A stretch of DNA of 64,000 nucleotides from Devosia sp. XK-2. Its GTDB lineage: Bacteria; Pseudomonadota; Alphaproteobacteria; Rhizobiales; Devosiaceae. This document shows positions 28,725 to 39,411 of the stretch, piece by piece. The stretch's first letter is position 1, and each line of letters starts with the position of its first letter. A model generated the notes under the pieces. That model was not told the DNA's origin. It did not search any database and worked only from the letters and a program-made list of their open reading frames with translations. The stretch lies in assembly GCF_037113415.1 (NCBI RefSeq), contig NZ_CP146608.1:2624501-2688500 (forward strand). Reading direction: 5' to 3'. The position numbers were made by a program, and so were the translations under genes.

Positions 28725-30200
28725 ATGACCACCAAACTTTCCCTCGCCACCCTGCCCGCGCTCACCGGCGTTGCGACACCAAAATACACCCGCGCCGATC
28801 TCAGCGCCGGCATTGTCCATTTCGGCGTCGGCAATTTCCATCGCGCACATCAGGCGGTCTATCTCGACGCCCTGTTCAATCTGGGCGAGGGACACGATTG
28901 GGCGCTGATCGGGGCTGGCGTACGCGAGGCCGATGAAGCCATGCGGCAAAAGCTGATGGCACAGGACTGGCTGACCACCGTGGTGGAGCAGGAGGCCTCC
29001 TCCAGCGCCGCCCATGTCACCGGCGCCATGATCGACTATATCCAGCCCGGCAACAGCGCGGAGGTCATCGCCAGGCTTGCCGATCCCTCCATCCGCATTG
29101 TTTCGCTGACCATCACCGAGGGCGGCTATTATATCGACCCGGCCAGCCAGACATTCGATCCGACCCATCCCGATATTGTCTGGGACGCCGCTCATTTCGA
29201 CACACCGAAAACCGCGTTTGGGCTGATCCTTGCGGGTCTTGTCAAACGCCGCGCTGCCGGACTTGCGCCCTTCACCGTGATGAGTTGCGACAATATTCCA
29301 GGCAATGGCCATGTCACCGAAAACGCCGTTGCGGGCCTGGCCGCGCTAATCGATCCGGCACTGGCAGACTGGGTCACGTCATCGGTCGCCTTCCCCAATG
29401 GCATGGTGGACCGGATCACGCCCGCGACCTCGGACCGCGAAAGAAAGCTGCTGGCCGACCAGTTCGGAATCGACGATGCCTGGCCCGTGTTCTGCGAGAG
29501 TTTCAAGCAATGGGTGCTGGAGGACAATTTTCCGGCCGGCCGCCCGGCCCTCGAAAAGGTCGGCGTGCAATTCGTGCCTGATGTCGCGCCCTATGAGCAT
29601 ATGAAGATCCGCATTCTCAATGGCGGCCATGCCACCATTGCTTATCCCGCCGGTCTGCTCGACATTCATTTCGTGCATGAGGCCATGGAACACCCGCTGG
29701 TCGCTGCCTTCCTCAAAAAGGTGGAGGCCGACGAAATCATCCCCGTCGTGCCGCCAGTGCCCAATACCGACCTCAATGCCTATTTTGCCCTGTGCGAAAG
29801 GCGTTTCGCCAATCCCAAAATCGGCGACACGGTCCGCCGACTGGCGCTGGATGGCTCGAACCGCCAGCCCAAATTCATCATTCCCACCGCGCTCGATCGC
29901 ATTCGCCACGGCCTGCCGGTGATGGGGCTGGCGCTCGTCTCCGCGCTGTGGTGCCGCTATTGCTATGGAACCTCGGAAAGCGGCGCGGCCATCGCCCCCA
30001 ATGACCCGAGCTGGGACCGGCTCACAGCCCAGGCGCACAAGGCCAGGGACAATCCCAAGGCCTGGCTCGAAATGGGCGACATCTATGGCGATCTGGCCAA
30101 GGCGCCCGACTTCATCGAAGCGTTCACCAAGGCGCTCCATTCCCTGTGGATGCAGGGCACAACCCGCACGCTCGATGCCTATCTGGCCGACCAGCTCTAA
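28725..30200 (+). CDS. mtlK: NAD-dependent polyol (mannitol-type) 2-dehydrogenase
   Basis: 491 aa long-chain dehydrogenase of the mannitol dehydrogenase family. The N-terminal Rossmann part has GIVHFGVGNFHRAHQAVYLD, and the catalytic region KIRILNGGHATIAYPAGLL holds the conserved K..N..H set. It oxidises a hexitol or pentitol to the ketose in the cytoplasm (mannitol to fructose or D-arabitol to D-xylulose in known members). Position after the polyol transporter supports this. The ribosome-binding site is weak. Because the next gene is a D-ribulokinase-type kinase, the true substrate may be a pentitol. Confidence 0.88.
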   Translation: MTTKLSLATLPALTGVATPKYTRADLSAGIVHFGVGNFHRAHQAVYLDALFNLGEGHDWALIGAGVREADEAMRQKLMAQDWLTTVVEQEASSSAAHVTGAMIDYIQPGNSAEVIARLADPSIRIVSLTITEGGYYIDPASQTFDPTHPDIVWDAAHFDTPKTAFGLILAGLVKRRAAGLAPFTVMSCDNIPGNGHVTENAVAGLAALIDPALADWVTSSVAFPNGMVDRITPATSDRERKLLADQFGIDDAWPVFCESFKQWVLEDNFPAGRPALEKVGVQFVPDVAPYEHMKIRILNGGHATIAYPAGLLDIHFVHEAMEHPLVAAFLKKVEADEIIPVVPPVPNTDLNAYFALCERRFANPKIGDTVRRLALDGSNRQPKFIIPTALDRIRHGLPVMGLALVSALWCRYCYGTSESGAAIAPNDPSWDRLTAQAHKARDNPKAWLEMGDIYGDLAKAPDFIEAFTKALHSLWMQGTTRTLDAYLADQL

Positions 30201-30320
30201 GGCCGCAACTTCCCGGTCTTCATGCCGTTTCAATCGCGAAGGCCGGGAACATGCAGCCGCCTCTAGCCCCCTTCCGAACCATCCGCTAAGGTCCGCGCGG
30301 ACCGAAAAAGAGAGGGCGGC

Positions 30321-31907
30321 GTGTCGCAAAACCTCCTGGTGGGAGTGGATGTCGGGACCGGCAGCGCCCGGGCGGGCATTTTCACGCGCGATGGACGCCT
30401 GCTTGGCCGTCACGAACACCCCATATTGATGCGACGCACCGACGCCAATTTCGCTGAACATGACAGCGAAGACGTTTGGGCCGCCGTCTGCACGGCTGTG
30501 CGCATAGCAATGGCCGAGGCCGGGGCGGCGCCAGAAGATGTTGCAGGCATCGGCTTTGATGCCACTTGCTCGCTCGTCGTGCGCGACGCGAAAGGCGCTC
30601 CGGTCACCGTCTCGCGCGACGGCGAAGACCGCTGGGACACGATTGTCTGGCTCGACCACCGCGCCCTGGCCGAAGCCGATGAATGCACCCGCACCGGCCA
30701 TGAAGTGCTGCACTATGCCGGCGGCGTCATGTCTCCAGAAATGGAAGTGCCCAAGCTGATGTGGCTCAAGCGGCACCTGCCGCAAAGCTGGGCCCGGGCC
30801 GGGCAGATGTTCGATCTGGCAGATTTCCTGTCCTGGAAAGCCACCGGGTCTCTGGCCCGTTCGCAATCGACCCTGACTTGCAAATGGACCTATCTCGGCC
30901 ATTCGGAACAGAAATGGCGGCACGATTTTCTGGCCCGCGTAGGGCTGGACGACCTCATCGACAAGGCTGCGCTTCCCCAAATCGCCAGCCCCGTTGGCGC
31001 TGATCTAGGCGCCCTGACAGCCGCCGCGGCCGAGCAGCTTGGGCTCACAACGCAGTGCCATGTCGGCGCCGGTCTCATCGATGCCCATGCCGGAGCGCTG
31101 GGGGTTCTGGGGGCCTTCACCGCCGATGTCGGCTCCATTGACCGGCACCTTGCGCTGATCGCCGGCACATCGAGCTGCGTCATGGCACTCTCGGCCGAAG
31201 ATCGGCCTACAACGGGGGTATGGGGCCCCTATTATGGCGCCGTGCTGCCGGGCGTCTGGCTCAATGAGGGCGGGCAATCGGCGACCGGCGCCCTGCTCGA
31301 CCATCTCATCCGCTGGCATGGTGCGGGTGGCGAACCGACACGGGACAAGCATCTGGCCATCTGCGAACGCGTCATGGAATTGCGGCAGACCGAGGGGCTA
31401 TCCCTCGCCAAGCGGCTGCATGTCCTGCCCGATTTTCACGGCAATCGCTCGCCCCTGGGCGATCCATCGGCCTTGGGGGTCATTTCCGGCCTGACGCTGG
31501 ACAGCGATTTCGATAGCCTCTGCCGGCTTTATTGGCGCACCTGCGTGTCCATTGCTCTCGGTGTGCGGCATATCCTGGATACGCTCAATACCAAGGGCTA
31601 CGCCATCGACACCTTGCACATTACCGGCGGCCACACGCGCAATCCGCTGCTGATGGAGCTTTATGCCGACGCCACCGGCTGCACCGTGGTCGAACCATCG
31701 ACGCCCGACGCGACCCTATTGGGCATGGCCATGGTCGCCGCCAATGCGGCAGGCCTTTATCCAAGTCTTGATCGGGCCTGTCTTGCCATGCAGCAGGGCG
31801 GCACCTCGCGGGCGCCCGATCCGGCGGCCCGGACGCAGTTTGACCGCGACTACCGTATTTTCCTTGAGATGACCCGCCAGCGTCAGGTGATCGACGGGTT
31901 GGAGTGA
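30321..31907 (+). CDS. FGGY-family pentulose kinase, D-ribulokinase type
   Basis: 528 aa. The start GVDVGTGSARAGIFTRDGRL, then GTSSCVMALS and VWGPYYGAVLPGVW, mark the pentulokinase subgroup that includes D-ribulose kinases rather than xylulokinase (XylB) proper. It should phosphorylate a ketopentose formed by the upstream dehydrogenase, leading to the pentose phosphate pathway. A GAGGGCGGC site lies upstream of the start codon. The subgroup call rests on motif memory; a xylulokinase activity is not excluded. Confidence 0.83.
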   Translation: MSQNLLVGVDVGTGSARAGIFTRDGRLLGRHEHPILMRRTDANFAEHDSEDVWAAVCTAVRIAMAEAGAAPEDVAGIGFDATCSLVVRDAKGAPVTVSRDGEDRWDTIVWLDHRALAEADECTRTGHEVLHYAGGVMSPEMEVPKLMWLKRHLPQSWARAGQMFDLADFLSWKATGSLARSQSTLTCKWTYLGHSEQKWRHDFLARVGLDDLIDKAALPQIASPVGADLGALTAAAAEQLGLTTQCHVGAGLIDAHAGALGVLGAFTADVGSIDRHLALIAGTSSCVMALSAEDRPTTGVWGPYYGAVLPGVWLNEGGQSATGALLDHLIRWHGAGGEPTRDKHLAICERVMELRQTEGLSLAKRLHVLPDFHGNRSPLGDPSALGVISGLTLDSDFDSLCRLYWRTCVSIALGVRHILDTLNTKGYAIDTLHITGGHTRNPLLMELYADATGCTVVEPSTPDATLLGMAMVAANAAGLYPSLDRACLAMQQGGTSRAPDPAARTQFDRDYRIFLEMTRQRQVIDGLE

Positions 31908-31931
31908 ATGCCAAACGGTTCGGAGGGTTCC

Positions 31932-32543
31932 ATGGCGTCAGCGGTGATTTTCGACTGCGAGTTTCTTTGCCTCGAAGGCTCCCAGCGCCGATTTTGGTGT
32001 GCCGCTCACGACCCCGATCCTATTGTCGCTCAAATCGGAGCCGTTCGACTCGGCCTTGAAGGAGATATCCCGATCCTAGGCACGTTTCGGGCCTATGTCA
32101 GACCCGTGGACCGCTTCGGTAATCGCTATGTTATCGATCAATTCTTCACGAAGTTGACCGGCATTGCGGACGCGGACATCGATGACAAGGGTATCCCTCT
32201 CCAAGAGGCTCTCTTGGCATTCGACCAGTTCTCAAGCGGAGATCTTTGCTGGTCCTGGGGTAAGGACGAACTGAACATGCTGGCCATCAGCTGCTTTGTC
32301 GCCGGGATCGCTCCCCCCATTCCGGCAACGCGGTTCGACAACGCAGTCAAATTGCTGCTGGCCGCAGGCATGCCCGTTGACGACCTTGCCAGAACGCCGA
32401 GCAATGAACACTCGAACTATTATGGTATCGAGCACCCGCCCCTGCGCGGCCACGACGCGCTCGATGACGCATTGTCGGTCAGCTATGCGCTTCAGCACCT
32501 TATGCGGGCCGGCAAGCTCAATCCGCATGTCCTCGCCCGCTGA
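31932..32543 (+). CDS. DEDD-family 3'-5' exonuclease (RNase T / epsilon-like)
   Basis: 203 aa. ExoI motif is FDCEFLCLEG (D and E), there is an aspartate region around WSWGKDELN, and ExoIII is HDALDDALSVSYAL with His and Asp at the catalytic spacing (HxxxxD). It likely trims RNA or DNA ends in the cytoplasm. The ATG at 31932 was chosen for the CGGAGGG just upstream; an earlier ATG at 31908 directly follows the kinase stop. It is the last gene of this rightward set, but its link to polyol use is probably only positional. Confidence 0.75.
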   Translation: MASAVIFDCEFLCLEGSQRRFWCAAHDPDPIVAQIGAVRLGLEGDIPILGTFRAYVRPVDRFGNRYVIDQFFTKLTGIADADIDDKGIPLQEALLAFDQFSSGDLCWSWGKDELNMLAISCFVAGIAPPIPATRFDNAVKLLLAAGMPVDDLARTPSNEHSNYYGIEHPPLRGHDALDDALSVSYALQHLMRAGKLNPHVLAR

Positions 32544-32654
32544 TCGAACGGCGCGAAAAGCAACGCTCTGCCCGCTATCCAAGCCCCACGATCCCCGCTA
32601 AGCTCTTTATCGGGAAGTCGAAATCCGTGGCCTGAAAGCGAGCGACAAAGCTGC

Positions 32655-35600
32655 ATGTCGATCAAAGCCGCCATCTATCACCTGACCCATTACAAATATG
32701 ACCGGCCTGTCGTTCTGCAGCCGCAGATCATCCGCTTGCAGCCTGCGCCCCATTCACGCACCAAAGTGCTCAGCCACTCGCTGCGGGTGACCCCCGAGCT
32801 GCATTTCGTCAATGTGCAGCAGGACCCCTATGGCAATTTCCTGACGCGTTTCGTCTTTCCCGAGTCTGTGACCGAGCTCAAGATCGAGGTCGATCTGGTC
32901 GCCGATATGACGGTCTATAATCCCTTCGACTTCTTCGTCGAGGAAAGCGGCGAGACCTGGCCTTTCCAATATCCCGAGGATTTGCGCGACGATCTGACGA
33001 TCTATATGAAGCCCGAGCCGGCAGGGCCGCTGCTGCAGAAATTCCTCGATGGGCTCGACAAGAGCCCGAAAAACACCGTCACTTTCGTCACCGAACTCAA
33101 TGCACATCTGCAAAGCGTGGTGAACTATATTGTCCGCCTTGAGCCCGGCGTCTGGACACCCGAGGAGACGCTTGGCAATGGCAAGGGGTCGTGCCGGGAT
33201 TCGAGCTGGTTACTGGTCAACATCCTGCGCCATCTCGGTCTCGCTGCGCGCTTTGTCTCCGGCTACCTGATCCAGCTCAAGCCCGATCTGGTTTCGCTCG
33301 ACGGACCGGCAGGCACGGACCACGATTTCACCGATCTTCACGCCTGGTGCGAAGTCTACCTCCCGGGCGCAGGCTGGATTGGCCTTGATCCCACCTCTGG
33401 CCTGCTGACCGGCGAAAGCCATGTGCCGCTCGCGGCGACACCGCATTACCGCAATGCCGCGCCGATTTCGGGCTTCGCCTCCTATGCGGAAGTCGATTTC
33501 GCCTTCGACATGCAGGTGACACGCGTTGCCGAGCACCCGCGCATCACCAAGCCGTTTTCGGACGAAAGCTGGGACCGGCTCAACGCACTGGGCAAAAAGG
33601 TCGACGAAAAACTCATCGAGCAGGATGTGCGCCTCACCATGGGGGGCGAGCCGACCTTTGTGTCCATCGATGATTTCGAAGCCGATGAGTGGAATGCCGG
33701 CGCAGTCGGTCCCACCAAGCGGCGCCTGGCCGATGAACTGATCCGCCGCCTGCGCCAGCGCTTTGCCCCCAATGGCATGCTGCACCATGGCCAGGGCAAG
33801 TGGTATCCGGGGGAAACCCTGCCGCGCTGGACCTTCTCGCTCTATTGGCGCGTCGACGGCAAGCCGGTCTGGCAGGACGAAAGCCTGATCGCCCGGGAAG
33901 GTGTCAGGACCAACGCCACGCATGAGGATGCGCGGAAATTCCTCGATGCTTTTGCGCGCAATCTCGGACTGACCGGCGAGACCATCGACGAGGCCTATGA
34001 AGACCCCGGCGAATGGCTGCTCAAGGAAGCCAATCTGCCGACCAATGTCGACCCCGCCAATTCCGAACTGGCCGATCCTGAGGCGCGCTCGCGCATTGCC
34101 AAAGTGTTCGAGCGCGGCCTGACCAATCCCACCGGCTATGTGCTGCCCGTGCAGCGCTGGAACGCCAAGGCCTCCAGCCCATGGCTGACGGAAAAATGGA
34201 AGACGCGGCGCGGCAAGCTGTTCCTGGCGCCCGGCGACAGCCCGGCCGGCTATCGCTTGCCCTTGAGTTCGCTCAAGCATTTGAAGGCCACGGACTTTCC
34301 GCATGTGGTGCCTATGGATCCGGGCGCGCCGCGCGGCCCCCTGCCCGATCCCGAAGAAATCCTGGCGCGCAGCAAGACCGGGCTTGAAACCGATCCGCGC
34401 GCCCAGGCCGCTGCCGGCTTTACTGCGGCGACCGAGCAGCAGGACATCACCGAACAGGTGATCAGCGAGATCGAGGGCGAGGTGCGCACCGCCGTCACCG
34501 CCGAAGTGCGCGAGCACCGCCTCTGCGTCTTCTTGCCCCCGGTGGAGGCACTGGAGGACTTTCTCGAACTGATCGCAGCCGCTGAAGCCGCAGCCAAGCA
34601 GATCGGCCAGCCGATCCATCTCGAAGGCTATGCACCGCCGCAGGACCCGAGGCTCAATGTTATCCGCGTCGCGCCAGATCCCGGCGTCATCGAGGTCAAC
34701 ATCCATCCCGCGTCAAGCTGGGATGATTGCGTGGCCACCACGGAGGCCGTCTACGAGGAGGCGCGCCAGTGCCGCCTGGGCGCCGACAAGTTCATGATCG
34801 ATGGCAAGCATGTCGGCACCGGCGGGGGCAATCATGTCGTGGTCGGCGGAGCCACGCCGCATGACAGCCCGTTCCTGCGTCGGCCGGACCTCTTGAAATC
34901 GCTGGTGCTGCATTGGCAGCGCCACCCCTCGATGAGCTATCTTTTCTCAGGCCTCTTTATCGGCCCCACCAGCCAGGCGCCGCGGCTCGACGAGGCCCGG
35001 CACGATAGCCTCTATGAACTTGAAATCGCGCTGGCCCAGGTGCCCGCGCCGGGACAAGGCGAAGCCCCCCTGCCCTGGCTGACTGATCGCCTGTTCCGCA
35101 ATCTGCTGGTCGACGTCACCGGCAATACCCACCGCGCTGAAATCTGCATCGACAAGCTCTATTCCCCCGATGGTCCGACCGGGCGGCTGGGCCTGGTCGA
35201 GTTCCGCGGCTTTGAAATGCCGCCCAATGCGCGCATGTCGCTGGCCCAGCAATTGCTGATCAGGGCGCTAATCGCGCGCTACTGGACCAATCCGCTCTCC
35301 GGTGACTTCACCCGCTGGGGCACCACCCTGCACGACCGCTTCATGCTCTCCTCATTCGTCTGGCGGGACTTCCTCTCCATCCTCGCAGACCTGCGCGAAC
35401 ATGGCTTTGAGTTAGAACCGGAATGGTTCACCGCCCAGCGCGAATTCCGCTTCCCCTTCTGTGGCGAGGTCGAGGCGGACGGCGTGAAACTGGAACTGCG
35501 ACAGGCGCTGGAGCCCTGGCATGTCATGGGCGAACAGGGCGCCATTGGCGGCACGGTGCGCTTTGTCGATTCCTCGGTCGAGCGGCTCGAAGTCGGGCTC

Positions 35601-36002
35601 GAAACCGACAATCCCAAACGCTACACCGTCACCTGCAATCAGCGTCCCGTGCCGCTGACTGCGTCGGGCGTGAGCGGTAAAGCGGTTGCCGGTGTTCGCT
35701 TCAAGGCCTGGCAACCAGCCTCGGGCATGCACCCCACCATTCGCGTCCACGCACCACTGATCTTCGATATCTATGACAACTGGACCGGGCGCCCCATTGG
35801 CGGCTGCACCTATCATGTCGCCCATCCCGGTGGCCGTAATTACGAAACCTTCCCGGTCAATGGGAATGAGGCTGAGGCGCGGCGGCTCGCCCGCTTCGTG
35901 CCGCACAATTACACCCCCGGTGGCTATGTGCTGCGCCCTGAAAAGCCTGCGGACGAATTTCCGCTGACGCTTGACCTCAGGCGTCCGCCACGGTTCACGT
36001 AA
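32655..36002 (+). CDS. Large transglutaminase-like protease fused to DUF2126
   Basis: 1115 aa. Residues about 1-85 are a transglutaminase N-terminal domain. Residues 170-250 are the papain-like core with the catalytic triad C180 ([10 protein letters not shown]), H229 (DLHAWCEVY) and D245 (GLDPTSGL). From about 320 to 1110 is the large DUF2126 region ([49 protein letters not shown]). First gene of a conserved three-gene set with an ATP-grasp/alpha-E protein and a second transglutaminase. Such sets have been proposed (Iyer and co-workers, amidoligase survey) to make and cut peptide-like tags, but the product is unknown. Confidence 0.9.
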   Translation: MSIKAAIYHLTHYKYDRPVVLQPQIIRLQPAPHSRTKVLSHSLRVTPELHFVNVQQDPYGNFLTRFVFPESVTELKIEVDLVADMTVYNPFDFFVEESGETWPFQYPEDLRDDLTIYMKPEPAGPLLQKFLDGLDKSPKNTVTFVTELNAHLQSVVNYIVRLEPGVWTPEETLGNGKGSCRDSSWLLVNILRHLGLAARFVSGYLIQLKPDLVSLDGPAGTDHDFTDLHAWCEVYLPGAGWIGLDPTSGLLTGESHVPLAATPHYRNAAPISGFASYAEVDFAFDMQVTRVAEHPRITKPFSDESWDRLNALGKKVDEKLIEQDVRLTMGGEPTFVSIDDFEADEWNAGAVGPTKRRLADELIRRLRQRFAPNGMLHHGQGKWYPGETLPRWTFSLYWRVDGKPVWQDESLIAREGVRTNATHEDARKFLDAFARNLGLTGETIDEAYEDPGEWLLKEANLPTNVDPANSELADPEARSRIAKVFERGLTNPTGYVLPVQRWNAKASSPWLTEKWKTRRGKLFLAPGDSPAGYRLPLSSLKHLKATDFPHVVPMDPGAPRGPLPDPEEILARSKTGLETDPRAQAAAGFTAATEQQDITEQVISEIEGEVRTAVTAEVREHRLCVFLPPVEALEDFLELIAAAEAAAKQIGQPIHLEGYAPPQDPRLNVIRVAPDPGVIEVNIHPASSWDDCVATTEAVYEEARQCRLGADKFMIDGKHVGTGGGNHVVVGGATPHDSPFLRRPDLLKSLVLHWQRHPSMSYLFSGLFIGPTSQAPRLDEARHDSLYELEIALAQVPAPGQGEAPLPWLTDRLFRNLLVDVTGNTHRAEICIDKLYSPDGPTGRLGLVEFRGFEMPPNARMSLAQQLLIRALIARYWTNPLSGDFTRWGTTLHDRFMLSSFVWRDFLSILADLREHGFELEPEWFTAQREFRFPFCGEVEADGVKLELRQALEPWHVMGEQGAIGGTVRFVDSSVERLEVGLETDNPKRYTVTCNQRPVPLTASGVSGKAVAGVRFKAWQPASGMHPTIRVHAPLIFDIYDNWTGRPIGGCTYHVAHPGGRNYETFPVNGNEAEARRLARFVPHNYTPGGYVLRPEKPADEFPLTLDLRRPPRFT

Positions 36003-36005
36003 TCC

Positions 36006-38417
36006 ATGACTTCGCGGAATCAGCAGAGCCGCGGCAAGCCTCCCGCCGGACCCAGCATCATCGCTGACTATCGGCTTCTCCCAGGCGTGCCGGACGAGAT
36101 GATTGACCCGTCCGGCGCCGTTCGGCCTGGCTGGGACAAACTCATGTCGGCCTTCGACGCCCTGGGCCCGACCGAACTGGCCGCCCGCTTTGAACGCGCC
36201 GACCAATATCTGCGCGATGCCGGTGTCTTCTATCGCAAATATGATGGCGCCGAGGGCAAGGAGCGCGCATGGCCGCTGGCCCATATTCCGCTACTGATCG
36301 ACGAAGCCGATTGGGTGCAGATCTCAAGCGGGCTGACGCAGCGCGCCGAACTGCTCGAACGCATCGTCGCCGATATCTATGGCAACAACACTCTGGTGCA
36401 GGAAGGCTTGCTCCCGCCCGAACTCATCGCCCAGAACGCCGAATTCCTGCGGCCCCTGGTCGGCGTCCATCCGGTCAGCGGCCACTACCTGCATTTCTGC
36501 GCCTTCGAATTGGGGCGTGGCCCCGATGGGGCCTGGTGGGTGCTGGGTGATCGCACCCAGGCACCCTCAGGCGCCGGTTTTGCACTTGAGAACCGCGTCG
36601 CCACCACGCGTGCACTTTCCGAAATCTATGCCTCGCTTAATATCAATCGCCTGGCCGGCTTCTTCCGCGGCTTCCGCGACACGCTCTTTGCCCAGGCGCG
36701 GCGAGATGGCGGACGCGTGGGCATTCTGACGCCCGGCCAGCTCAACGAAACCTATTTCGAACATGCCTATATCGCTCGTTATCTCGGGCTGATGCTGCTC
36801 GAAGGAGAGGACCTGGTGGTCGAGGACGGCCAGGTCATGGTGCGCACCGTTGCCGGCCTCAAACCTGTCAGCGTGCTCTGGCGGCGCCTCGACGCCAGTT
36901 TCGCCGACCCGCTCGAATTACGCTATGACAGCCACATCGGCACGCCCGGCATGGTCGAGGCCCTGCGCTCAGGCTCGATCTCCATGATCAATGCCCTCGG
37001 GACCGGCATTTTGGAGACGCGGGCGCTGGCCGCCTTCATGCCGCGCCTCTGCAAACACCTCTTGGGCACCGGGCTCGAACTGCCCGAAATCGCCACCTGG
37101 TGGTGCGGCCAGGGCGCCGAGCGCGAATATGTGCTCGACAATTTCGATAGCCTGATGATCGGCCCGGCCTTTTCCAATCAATTGCCCTTCGACGATCTGC
37201 GCGGCACCGCCCTTGGCGCCAGCATGACGGCGGAGCAGAAGGCCGATCTCAAGACCCGGATTGCGCTTGAGGGTGGGGCCTATGTGGGTCAGGAGCCGGT
37301 GCGCCTGTCCACGGCCCCGGTCTATATCGAAGGCAAGCTGGAGCCCCGCCCCATTACCCTGCGCGTCTATGCAGCCCGAACCGATAATGGCTGGACCATC
37401 ATGCCGGGCGGCTTTGCCCGTGTCGGCTCCACCACCGACACGACGGCCTTGGCCATGCAGCGCGGCGGCCAGGCGGCGGACGTCTGGGTGCTCTCCTCGC
37501 AGCCGGTCGAGCAGGTTTCGCTATTGCCCAAAGAGGGTGAAAAGCTGGTGCGCAACTCGCCCGGCAGCCTGCCCAGCCGCGCCGCGGATAATCTGATCTG
37601 GCTCGGCCGCTATGCCGAACGCTGCGAGGCCACCGTGCGCATTCTGCGCGCCTATAATGCGCGGCTGGCCGAATTGTCCAAGCCGGACCTGCCCATCCTG
37701 ACCCATGGCGCCGCCTTCCTCGAAACCGTCGATGTCGATGCCAATGAGGCCATGCCGCAGGGCCTCCTGGCTTCGATCGACAGCGCCGTGCACAGCGCTG
37801 GTCAAATCCGCGACCGTTTCTCGCCCGATGGCTGGCTGGCCCTCAACGATCTGCAGAAAACCGCCCAGCGCTTTGCCCGCCGGATCGCGGTGGGCGACGA
37901 CGCAACCCGCGCCATGACCGTACTGCTGCGCAAGCTGGCGGGCTTTTCCGGCCTTGTGCATGAAAACATGTACCGCTTCGCCGGCTGGCGCTTCCTCGAA
38001 CTGGGACGACGCCTGGAGCGGGCAATTCAGATCGCCCGCATCACCGGTTGGCTGACGGCCCCCGACGCGCCCGACGGTTCGGTGGAAATGCTGCTCGAAA
38101 TCGGCGACAGCGTCATGTCGCACCGGCGGCGCTATTCGGTGACTGCGGGCGCCCAGAGCGCGATCGACCTATTGGTGCTCGACCCGCTCAACCCTCGCTC
38201 CGTGCTGTTCCAATTGGCTGAATTGCGGCACCAGGTCGAAGCCCTGCCCGGCGGCATTGATGACGAACAGCTTTCGCCCACAGCCAAGCTGGCCCTGCAA
38301 ATTCATACCGATCTGGTGATTGCCGAAGCCGGCAGCATGACGCCGGAGCGCCTGGAACAATTGGCCCGCGATATCGGCATGCTGTCCAGCCTGGTGGCTG
38401 CGGCCTATTTCACCTGA
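36006..38417 (+). CDS. Circularly permuted ATP-grasp protein fused to alpha-E domain
   Basis: 803 aa. Residues about 30-480 are a circularly permuted ATP-grasp ligase domain (FRPLVGVHPVSGHYLHF-like region; ELGRGPDGAWWVLGDRTQA; NALGTGILETRAL). Residues about 500-800 are the helical alpha-E domain (NLIWLGRYAERCEATVRILR, MYRFAGWRFLELGRRLERA). In many genomes these are two separate genes; here they are fused. The predicted chemistry is ATP-driven peptide or amide bond formation. It lies 3 bases after the large transglutaminase and 11 bases before the small one. Confidence 0.9.
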   Translation: MTSRNQQSRGKPPAGPSIIADYRLLPGVPDEMIDPSGAVRPGWDKLMSAFDALGPTELAARFERADQYLRDAGVFYRKYDGAEGKERAWPLAHIPLLIDEADWVQISSGLTQRAELLERIVADIYGNNTLVQEGLLPPELIAQNAEFLRPLVGVHPVSGHYLHFCAFELGRGPDGAWWVLGDRTQAPSGAGFALENRVATTRALSEIYASLNINRLAGFFRGFRDTLFAQARRDGGRVGILTPGQLNETYFEHAYIARYLGLMLLEGEDLVVEDGQVMVRTVAGLKPVSVLWRRLDASFADPLELRYDSHIGTPGMVEALRSGSISMINALGTGILETRALAAFMPRLCKHLLGTGLELPEIATWWCGQGAEREYVLDNFDSLMIGPAFSNQLPFDDLRGTALGASMTAEQKADLKTRIALEGGAYVGQEPVRLSTAPVYIEGKLEPRPITLRVYAARTDNGWTIMPGGFARVGSTTDTTALAMQRGGQAADVWVLSSQPVEQVSLLPKEGEKLVRNSPGSLPSRAADNLIWLGRYAERCEATVRILRAYNARLAELSKPDLPILTHGAAFLETVDVDANEAMPQGLLASIDSAVHSAGQIRDRFSPDGWLALNDLQKTAQRFARRIAVGDDATRAMTVLLRKLAGFSGLVHENMYRFAGWRFLELGRRLERAIQIARITGWLTAPDAPDGSVEMLLEIGDSVMSHRRRYSVTAGAQSAIDLLVLDPLNPRSVLFQLAELRHQVEALPGGIDDEQLSPTAKLALQIHTDLVIAEAGSMTPERLEQLARDIGMLSSLVAAAYFT

Positions 38418-38428
38418 GGCCGGGACAG

Positions 38429-39307
38429 ATGCTCTACGATATCCGCCTGACGCTTGAATATGATTATGACTCGCCCGTGCATGGCGGCCGCCACCACATT
38501 CGCGTCGCGCCCGCCAATGTGCCTGGCCTGCAGCGCGTCATCGCCTCATCGCTGAACGTCGACCCGGCGCCGGCACGGCAGAGCGGCTTTCTCGACTTTT
38601 TTGGCAATTCGGTCACCGCCATCACCATGACCGAGCCGCATGACAAACTGACCGTGCGCCTGACCGCCCGGGTGCAGGTCGAGGACCTGACCCCGCCGGC
38701 CGATCTCTCGCCGCGACTCGATCAACTGGCCCGCGAGGTCGGGCAATATTGGTCTGTTGCACCCACCAGCCCGCAGCATTTTCTGGCGGCCTCGTCCCGC
38801 GTGCAGATCGTTCCGGCCATTACCAATTATGTACGCGAGGTGACTGCAGGCGAGCAGACCACGCTTGCCGTCGCCACCGCGCTTTGCATGGCGATCCACA
38901 AGGATTTCGAATACGACCCCAAGGCCACCGATGTGGAGACACGTCCGGCCGAGGCCTTTGCCTTGCGCAAGGGCGTCTGCCAGGACTTTGCCCATGTCAT
39001 GATTGCCGGGCTGCGCGGCGTCGGCATTCCGGCTGGTTACGTGTCGGGTTTCCTGCGCACCAATCCGCCCCAGGGTCAGCCGCGTCTCGAGGGCGCCGAT
39101 GCCATGCATGCCTGGGTGCGAGCCTGGTGTGGCCAGCATCTGGGCTGGGTCGAATTCGACCCCACCAATGCCATGATTGCCGGGCCCGACCATATCTCGA
39201 TCGGCCATGGCCGCGACTATTCCGATATTTCACCCATTGTCGGCGTGCTGCGTACCCACGGCTCGCACGAAACCAAGCAATCGGTGGACGTGCTGCGCAT
39301 CGAATAA
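38429..39307 (+). CDS. Transglutaminase-like protease, small partner of the ATP-grasp/alpha-E cluster
   Basis: 292 aa. An N-terminal beta domain (about 1-90) is followed by the transglutaminase core with C184 (KGVCQDFAHV), H227 (DAMHAWVRAW) and D244 (VEFDPTNAMI). It should be a cysteine peptidase or amide-transfer enzyme acting on the product of the ATP-grasp ligase. No signal peptide, so cytoplasmic. It is 11 bases after the ATP-grasp gene, with GGGACAG as ribosome-binding site. An EcfG-type promoter for the next small genes begins 11 bases after its stop. Confidence 0.9.
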   Translation: MLYDIRLTLEYDYDSPVHGGRHHIRVAPANVPGLQRVIASSLNVDPAPARQSGFLDFFGNSVTAITMTEPHDKLTVRLTARVQVEDLTPPADLSPRLDQLAREVGQYWSVAPTSPQHFLAASSRVQIVPAITNYVREVTAGEQTTLAVATALCMAIHKDFEYDPKATDVETRPAEAFALRKGVCQDFAHVMIAGLRGVGIPAGYVSGFLRTNPPQGQPRLEGADAMHAWVRAWCGQHLGWVEFDPTNAMIAGPDHISIGHGRDYSDISPIVGVLRTHGSHETKQSVDVLRIE

Positions 39308-39317
39308 GACCCGCAAC

Positions 39318-39343
39318 GGAACCAAAATCATCTTCGCCTCGTT
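39318..39343 (+). promoter_or_regulatory. EcfG-type promoter for the 56-aa membrane protein gene
   Basis: GGAAC (39318-39322), 17 bases, CGTT (39340-39343). This is the consensus of alphaproteobacterial general-stress promoters. The gene start at 39412 lies about 70 bases downstream. Confidence 0.65.
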
Positions 39344-39411
39344 CTCTTGGCACGCGGGCCGGACGGCCTGCCAGGAAAGGTCCGGCCAATCCGGACCGCA
39401 GGAGAACGAGC

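Noticed and set aside
29379..30980. 533-codon open frame opposite the dehydrogenase and kinase genes
   Set aside because: Antisense shadow spanning two well-defined genes; no family resemblance.
33210..34706. 498-codon open frame opposite the large transglutaminase gene
   Set aside because: Antisense shadow; the sense strand has an intact catalytic triad and conserved domain.
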